Part shown: positions 4,974 through 6,394 of the stretch, in pieces | Position numbering within the stretch: position 1 is the first letter of the stretch | Layout: the number at the start of each line of letters is the position of its first letter | The notes under the pieces: model-generated | Database searches by the model: none | What the model saw: the letters and a program-made list of their open reading frames with translations, nothing else | Told to the model about the DNA's origin: nothing | Program-made: the position numbers and the translations under genes | DNA from: an uncultured Bacilli bacterium | GTDB lineage: Bacteria > Bacillota_I > Bacilli_A > RF39 > UBA660 | Length of the DNA stretch: 6,394 nucleotides | Direction: 5' to 3' | Assembly: GCA_934096755.1 (NCBI GenBank) | Contig: CAKOMU010000051.1 | Location: 1 to 6,394, forward strand

Positions 4974-4992
4974 AACACGAAAGTGTTTTTTT
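4974..4992 (+). terminator. Small hairpin plus T tract in the secE-nusG leader
   Basis: AACAC (4974-4978), a GAAA tetraloop (4979-4982) and GTGTT (4983-4987) form a five-base-pair stem capped by a stable C(GAAA)G loop, followed by T up to 4992. It looks like a minimal terminator for read-through from the rlmB-sigma operon. However, it lies after the predicted secE promoter and before the GGAGGT ribosome binding site (4996-5001), so it may instead be a 5'-end mRNA hairpin or an attenuator. The short stem makes strong termination doubtful. Confidence 0.45.
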
Positions 4993-5010
4993 AATGGAGG
5001 TTTTTTATCG

Positions 5011-5262
5011 ATGGCAAAAAAAGATGAAAAAGAAATAAAGAAAACTGTCAAAGAAAAAAAGAAAACAAATAAGAAAAAAGAAAAAGTACCTAAAGAAAGT
5101 TATTTTAAGCAAGTAAAAAAGGAACTAAAACTAGTAAAATGGCCAACAGCCAAAGAAGTTTTAAAATATACTATTTCTACTATTATATTTTGTTTAATTC
5201 TTTGTGCCTTATTTATGTTATTAAATTTAGGATTATCATTAGTTAAGGGGTGGATAGCATAA
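5011..5262 (+). CDS. secE: Preprotein translocase subunit SecE
   Basis: SecE is the small membrane subunit that clamps SecY in the SecYEG protein-export channel. The 83-residue protein has a very lysine-rich N-terminal tail (1-28), the conserved amphipathic segment Y-F-K-Q-V-K-K-E-L-K-L-V-K-W-P-T (31-46), which is diagnostic for SecE, and one hydrophobic span (about 54-78). This is the usual single-membrane-segment form of Gram-positive bacteria; the tail is somewhat longer than in the shortest homologues of about 60 residues. GGAGGT at 4996-5001, nine bases before ATG 5011, supports the start. Its stop overlaps the nusG start by one base (TAATG), so the two genes form a tight operon. The rpmG gene that often precedes secE is absent. 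Confidence 0.95.
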   Translation: MAKKDEKEIKKTVKEKKKTNKKKEKVPKESYFKQVKKELKLVKWPTAKEVLKYTISTIIFCLILCALFMLLNLGLSLVKGWIA

Positions 5263-5795
5263 TGGAAAAGTTATGGTATGTTGTTAATACTTATTCAGGA
5301 CATGAAAGCAAAGTAAAAGAAAAGTTAGAAGCTAGAACTGAATCTATGGGAATGGAAGATTATATTTTCCGTGTAATTGTGCCTGAAACTACAGAAGTAG
5401 AAATTAAAGATGGCGTAAAAAAAGAAAAAGTTAAAAAAATGTTCCCAGGCTATGTCTTAGTGGAAATGATAATGACTGATGAAGCTTGGTATGTCGTTCG
5501 AAATACTCCAGGTGTTACAGGATTTATAGGATCCAGTGGAAAAGGGGCTAAACCAACACCTTTATTACCTCAAGAAATAGATCACATTTTAGCTAATATG
5601 GGTATGAGTAGAGTGGATGTCGATACCGAATTAAAAGTTGGTGATACTGTAAGTATTATTGACGGACCATTTAACGGTATGAGTGGAAAAGTAGATAATA
5701 TAGATAAAGAAAATAATCGTCTTAATATTATTATAGATTTATTTGGTCAAGAAACAAATGTCGATGTAGAAGTATATCAAGTAAGCAAAATGTAA
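5262..5795 (+). CDS. nusG: Transcription termination/antitermination protein NusG
   Basis: NusG binds the RNA polymerase clamp through its NGN domain and contacts ribosome (S10) or Rho through its KOW domain, affecting pausing, termination and transcription-translation coupling. The 177-residue protein has the NGN domain at about 1-112 (L-W-Y-V-V-N-T-Y-S-G-H-E at 4-15, F-P-G-Y-V-L-V-E at 61-68, W-Y-V-V-R-N-T-P-G-V-T-G-F-I-G at 76-90). The KOW domain is at about 123-175 (L-K-V-G-D-T-V, then D-G-P-F-N-G-M-S-G-K-V). The frame extends to GTG 5250, but ATG 5262 gives the standard N-terminus, overlaps the secE stop and has an SD-like AAGGGGTGGAT (5245-5255) upstream. Length and motifs are normal. 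Unusually, rplK/rplA do not follow; a terminator and a convergent gene do. Confidence 0.96.
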   Translation: MEKLWYVVNTYSGHESKVKEKLEARTESMGMEDYIFRVIVPETTEVEIKDGVKKEKVKKMFPGYVLVEMIMTDEAWYVVRNTPGVTGFIGSSGKGAKPTPLLPQEIDHILANMGMSRVDVDTELKVGDTVSIIDGPFNGMSGKVDNIDKENNRLNIIIDLFGQETNVDVEVYQVSKM

Positions 5796-5799
5796 AACT

Positions 5800-5831
5800 A
5801 AAACACCAAGATTAATTCTTAGTGTTTTTTT
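5800..5831. terminator. nusG: Shared terminator between nusG and the convergent TPR gene
   Basis: A 12-base stem, 5800-5811 with 5817-5828 and one C-A mismatch, closes a five-base loop and runs into T residues up to 5831, four bases after the nusG stop. The stop codon of the minus-strand TPR gene (5814-5812) lies in the loop. On the minus strand the stem is followed by a shorter, interrupted T run, so termination should be better for nusG than for the opposite gene. Confidence 0.75.
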
Positions 5832-6394
5832 GTGCTAAGTAAAAATTTAAGTTACTCTTGAGTCTTTCATCATTAGGATTAATTTTGATTGCTTTTTTTA
5901 CATAGCGAATAGCTTTAGGTAAATCATTTTCGTAATAATAAGCAATAGATAAGATATCATAAATTGTTTCATCATAACTAAAAGATTCATTTATATATGT
6001 TTTAGGATTATAAGTGATTTTTAAAGCTTTTTGTCCATATTTAATTACTTCTTTATATTGTTTTAACGAATAATATAGTAAAGCTAGTTCTACGTATCCA
6101 TCTCTTAAATATGGTGCTTCTTTTATGGCTTTCAGTAACCACATTTCAGCCTCATCATATCTTAGTAAGTGTTGATAACATCGACTGATAAAACGCATAG
6201 AAGCACATCTTTCATCTTTCCAAGTTGCTTTTTTCAAATGTAGATGTTTTATTAAAGTATCTATTGCTTTATTCCATTCACCATAATACATGTATTCACG
6301 TCCCAAGTAGTGCATATTGCGATCATTTTGGGGATCTTCACTTACAGCTAATTCCAAAAGAGGAAGATAACTTGATCTTGATTTTGTTTTATCG
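5812..6394 (-). CDS. TPR-containing C-terminal part of a probable family 2 glycosyltransferase (5' end outside window)
   Basis: The frame is open from the right edge to the TAA at 5814-5812, giving 193 visible residues. The TTG at 6357 is an internal Leu rather than a start, because the frame continues upstream as T-K-S-R-S-S-Y-L-P-L-L. The sequence is helical and TPR-like: Y-L-G-R-E-Y-M-Y-Y-G-E-W-N-K-A-I, then W-K-D-E-R-C-A-S-M-R-F-I-S-R-C-Y, then A-P-Y-L-R-D-G-Y-V-E-L-A-L-L-Y-Y, and a final canonical repeat with A-I-K-I-N-P-N-D-E-R-L. From memory this tail, especially N-M-H-Y-L-G-R-E-Y and the T-W-K-D-E-R-C-A-S-M-R segment, is typical of cytoplasmic GT-A (GT2) glycosyltransferases with TPR tails. 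The catalytic domain is not in view, so the enzyme assignment rests on the tail alone. It converges on nusG and has no functional link to it. Confidence 0.7.
   Translation of the reverse strand, partial: DKTKSRSSYLPLLELAVSEDPQNDRNMHYLGREYMYYGEWNKAIDTLIKHLHLKKATWKDERCASMRFISRCYQHLLRYDEAEMWLLKAIKEAPYLRDGYVELALLYYSLKQYKEVIKYGQKALKITYNPKTYINESFSYDETIYDILSIAYYYENDLPKAIRYVKKAIKINPNDERLKSNLNFYLAQKNTKN

Noticed and set aside
5250..5261. GTG start for NusG four codons upstream
   Set aside because: It lies inside the end of secE and overlaps the likely SD. ATG 5262 gives the standard NusG N-terminus.
6355..6357. TTG at 6357 as the start of the TPR protein
   Set aside because: The frame remains open to the window edge and the upstream residues fit the same family, so it is an internal Leu.
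1..6394. CRISPR array, insertion sequence, tandem repeats or a known riboswitch
   Set aside because: No regularly spaced repeats, no transposase frame or terminal inverted repeats, and no leader resembling a T-box or other class I can recognise. The short leaders leave little room for riboswitches.

Overview
The window is AT-rich (roughly 30% G+C by eye) with strong AGGAGG/AGGTGAT ribosome binding sites, TGn-extended -10 promoters and a CCA-encoding tRNA gene. Together with the gene order rlmB - sigH-like - secE - nusG, this points to a low-GC Gram-positive chromosome (Bacillota, Bacilli/Erysipelotrichia or a Mollicutes-related uncultured lineage). The standard genetic code fits: tryptophan is TGG throughout and no gene needs TGA read as sense. 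The exact lineage cannot be fixed from this sequence.

Layout. (1) 1-152: C-terminal end of an HNH endonuclease-type protein entering from the left. (2) 188-1579: a promoter followed by a DUF362 protein without a ferredoxin insert, and an overlapping CinA C-terminal-domain (nicotinamide-nucleotide amidase-like) gene. (3) 1576-2487, minus strand: a TIGR01212/YhcC-YtqA-type radical SAM protein converging on the CinA-like gene; their stop codons overlap. (4) 2534-2717: a tRNA-Thr(CGT) gene with its own promoter and an excellent intrinsic terminator, divergent from the radical SAM gene. (5) 2718-3628: a sparse region holding one small regulator made of two tandem XRE-type HTH domains, a doubtful micro-ORF on the other strand, and a possible decayed reading frame. 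(6) 3629-5831: the conserved translation/transcription/secretion block, comprising terminator, promoter, 23S rRNA 2'-O-methyltransferase (RlmB type), SigH-like sigma factor, a second promoter with a tiny hairpin, then secE and nusG, closed by a terminator shared by convergent genes. (7) 5812-6394, minus strand: C-terminal TPR part of a protein resembling glycosyltransferases with TPR tails, running off the right end.

How the genes relate. The rlmB to nusG block is the recognisable backbone: in Bacillus subtilis the order is rlmB-rae1-sigH-rpmGB-secE-nusG-rplK-rplA. Here rae1 and rpmGB are absent and nusG is not followed by rplK/rplA, so the locus is a contracted version. RlmB matures 23S rRNA, the sigma factor directs RNA polymerase, SecE is the small essential translocon subunit and NusG couples transcription and translation. 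The remaining genes look like independent housekeeping or accessory functions.

I found no CRISPR array, insertion sequence, riboswitch of a class I can recognise, or convincing new multi-gene system. The items most worth a second look are the contracted secE-nusG locus, the hairpin at the predicted 5' end of the secE-nusG mRNA, the duplicated-HTH regulator with a divergent micro-ORF, the CinA-like protein lacking its glycine loop, and a C-C mismatch in the tRNA-Thr anticodon stem.
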